Positions 5,715 through 5,851 of a DNA stretch of 5,851 nt are shown one piece after another. The DNA lies in the NCBI GenBank assembly GCA_024277955.1, contig JAJRUE010000078.1, positions 1-5,851 of the forward strand. The letters are read 5' to 3'. A model generated the notes under the pieces. The model did no database searches, was not told the origin of the DNA, and saw only the letters and a program-made list of their open reading frames with translations. Origin of the DNA: Alphaproteobacteria bacterium. GTDB taxonomy: Bacteria > Pseudomonadota > Alphaproteobacteria > Rhodobacterales > Rhodobacteraceae. How positions within the stretch are numbered: the first letter of the stretch is position 1; each line of letters begins with the position of its first letter. The position numbers and the translations under genes are program-made.

Positions 5715-5851
5715 AGTATCCGTCTTTATCAAGCATTTTTCGGCGCCCATTTTCTGTCGTCTCGTATCAATGCGTTTGCCAGTTCGAGGAGCTTTCGCAT
5801 TACGGCGGTGATCGCGACCTTGGCGGGTTTTCCGGCGCCCCGCAGGTGTTC
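5715..5851 (-). mobile_element. Transposase-distal (right) end of an IS110-family insertion sequence, element runs out of the window
   Basis: The presence of an IS110 transposase C-terminus (5729-5851) means an insertion sequence extends to the right beyond the window. Its boundary must lie near the transposase stop. If pncB is unaltered, it falls within 5715-5728. IS110 elements usually lack terminal inverted repeats and target duplications, so the exact junction cannot be read from one end. The boundary given is the widest range that leaves pncB whole. Composition is visibly less GC-rich than pncB. Confidence 0.65.
5729..5851 (-). CDS. IS110-family transposase, C-terminal fragment (5' part outside window)
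   Basis: The minus strand from the window edge encodes 40 residues followed by TGA at 5731-5729. Segments such as GAGKPAKVAITAVMRK and LLELANALIRDDRKW are characteristic of the extreme C-terminus of IS110/IS116/IS902 transposases, in the Transposase_20 part that carries the catalytic serine further upstream. The RuvC-like DEDD domain and the catalytic serine lie outside the window, so activity cannot be judged. Codons ATA, CGA, AGA and GTA cluster in this short stretch, unlike pncB, which fits imported DNA. In this family the bridge RNA that chooses target and donor sites is typically encoded in a non-coding end, most often upstream of the transposase, and would be out of view here. Confidence 0.88.
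   Translation of the reverse strand, partial: EHLRGAGKPAKVAITAVMRKLLELANALIRDDRKWAPKNA

Noticed and set aside
2097..5750. A continuous minus-strand open frame of 1217 codons antisense to the kinase gene and pncB
   Set aside because: It is exactly in codon register with both plus-strand genes, so it stays open because they use no TTA, CTA or TCA codons, as expected in GC-rich DNA. Its translation shows no recognised domain, while the sense strands encode complete enzymes with all catalytic motifs.
1..5851. CRISPR arrays, tRNA or rRNA genes, and toxin-antitoxin or phage-defence genes
   Set aside because: I saw no regularly spaced repeats, no tRNA-like fold and no such gene motifs. Apart from the IS110 end, the window is core metabolic and regulatory DNA.

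Overview
The window looks like chromosomal DNA from an alphaproteobacterium of the Rhodobacteraceae (Roseobacter-type). This rests on the high GC content, the strong GC bias at third codon positions, the closest recognisable protein styles, and an intergenic repeat (core GCCTCCGGCGGGGATATTT) that I recall as common in that family. No species can be named from the sequence.

Layout. Positions 1-75 hold the last 24 codons of a plus-strand gene that enters from outside, probably a membrane protein. Positions 76-385 are a convergent intergenic region. It carries an inverted pair of the repeat (143-175 and 289-321), a hairpin between the two copies, a perfect 9-bp hairpin (328-348) and a terminator-like hairpin (354-377) just after the next gene. 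The minus strand from 1300 to 386 encodes a TrhO/YceA rhodanese-type tRNA uridine hydroxylase. A 103-bp divergent spacer separates it from three genes in a row on the plus strand: pncA (nicotinamidase, 1404-2015), a membrane-bound hybrid sensor histidine kinase (2100-4334) and pncB (nicotinate phosphoribosyltransferase, 4425-5714). The window ends in the 3' end of an IS110-family transposase on the minus strand (5729-5851), whose stop codon lies only 14 bp beyond the pncB stop.

How the genes work together. PncA deamidates nicotinamide to nicotinate, and PncB joins nicotinate to phosphoribosyl pyrophosphate to give nicotinate mononucleotide. Together they form the nicotinamide-recycling entry to the Preiss-Handler route to NAD. 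A six-helix membrane PAS-HisKA-HATPase-REC kinase sits exactly between them in the same orientation, with gaps of 84 and 90 bp, which suggests a regulatory link to NAD precursor status. That link is inferred from position only. No DNA-binding response regulator or HPt protein is visible here.

Most of the window is ordinary core metabolism. The parts worth a second look are the kinase in the salvage cluster with its unassigned membrane domain, the repeat-rich convergent spacer, and the IS110 end abutting pncB.
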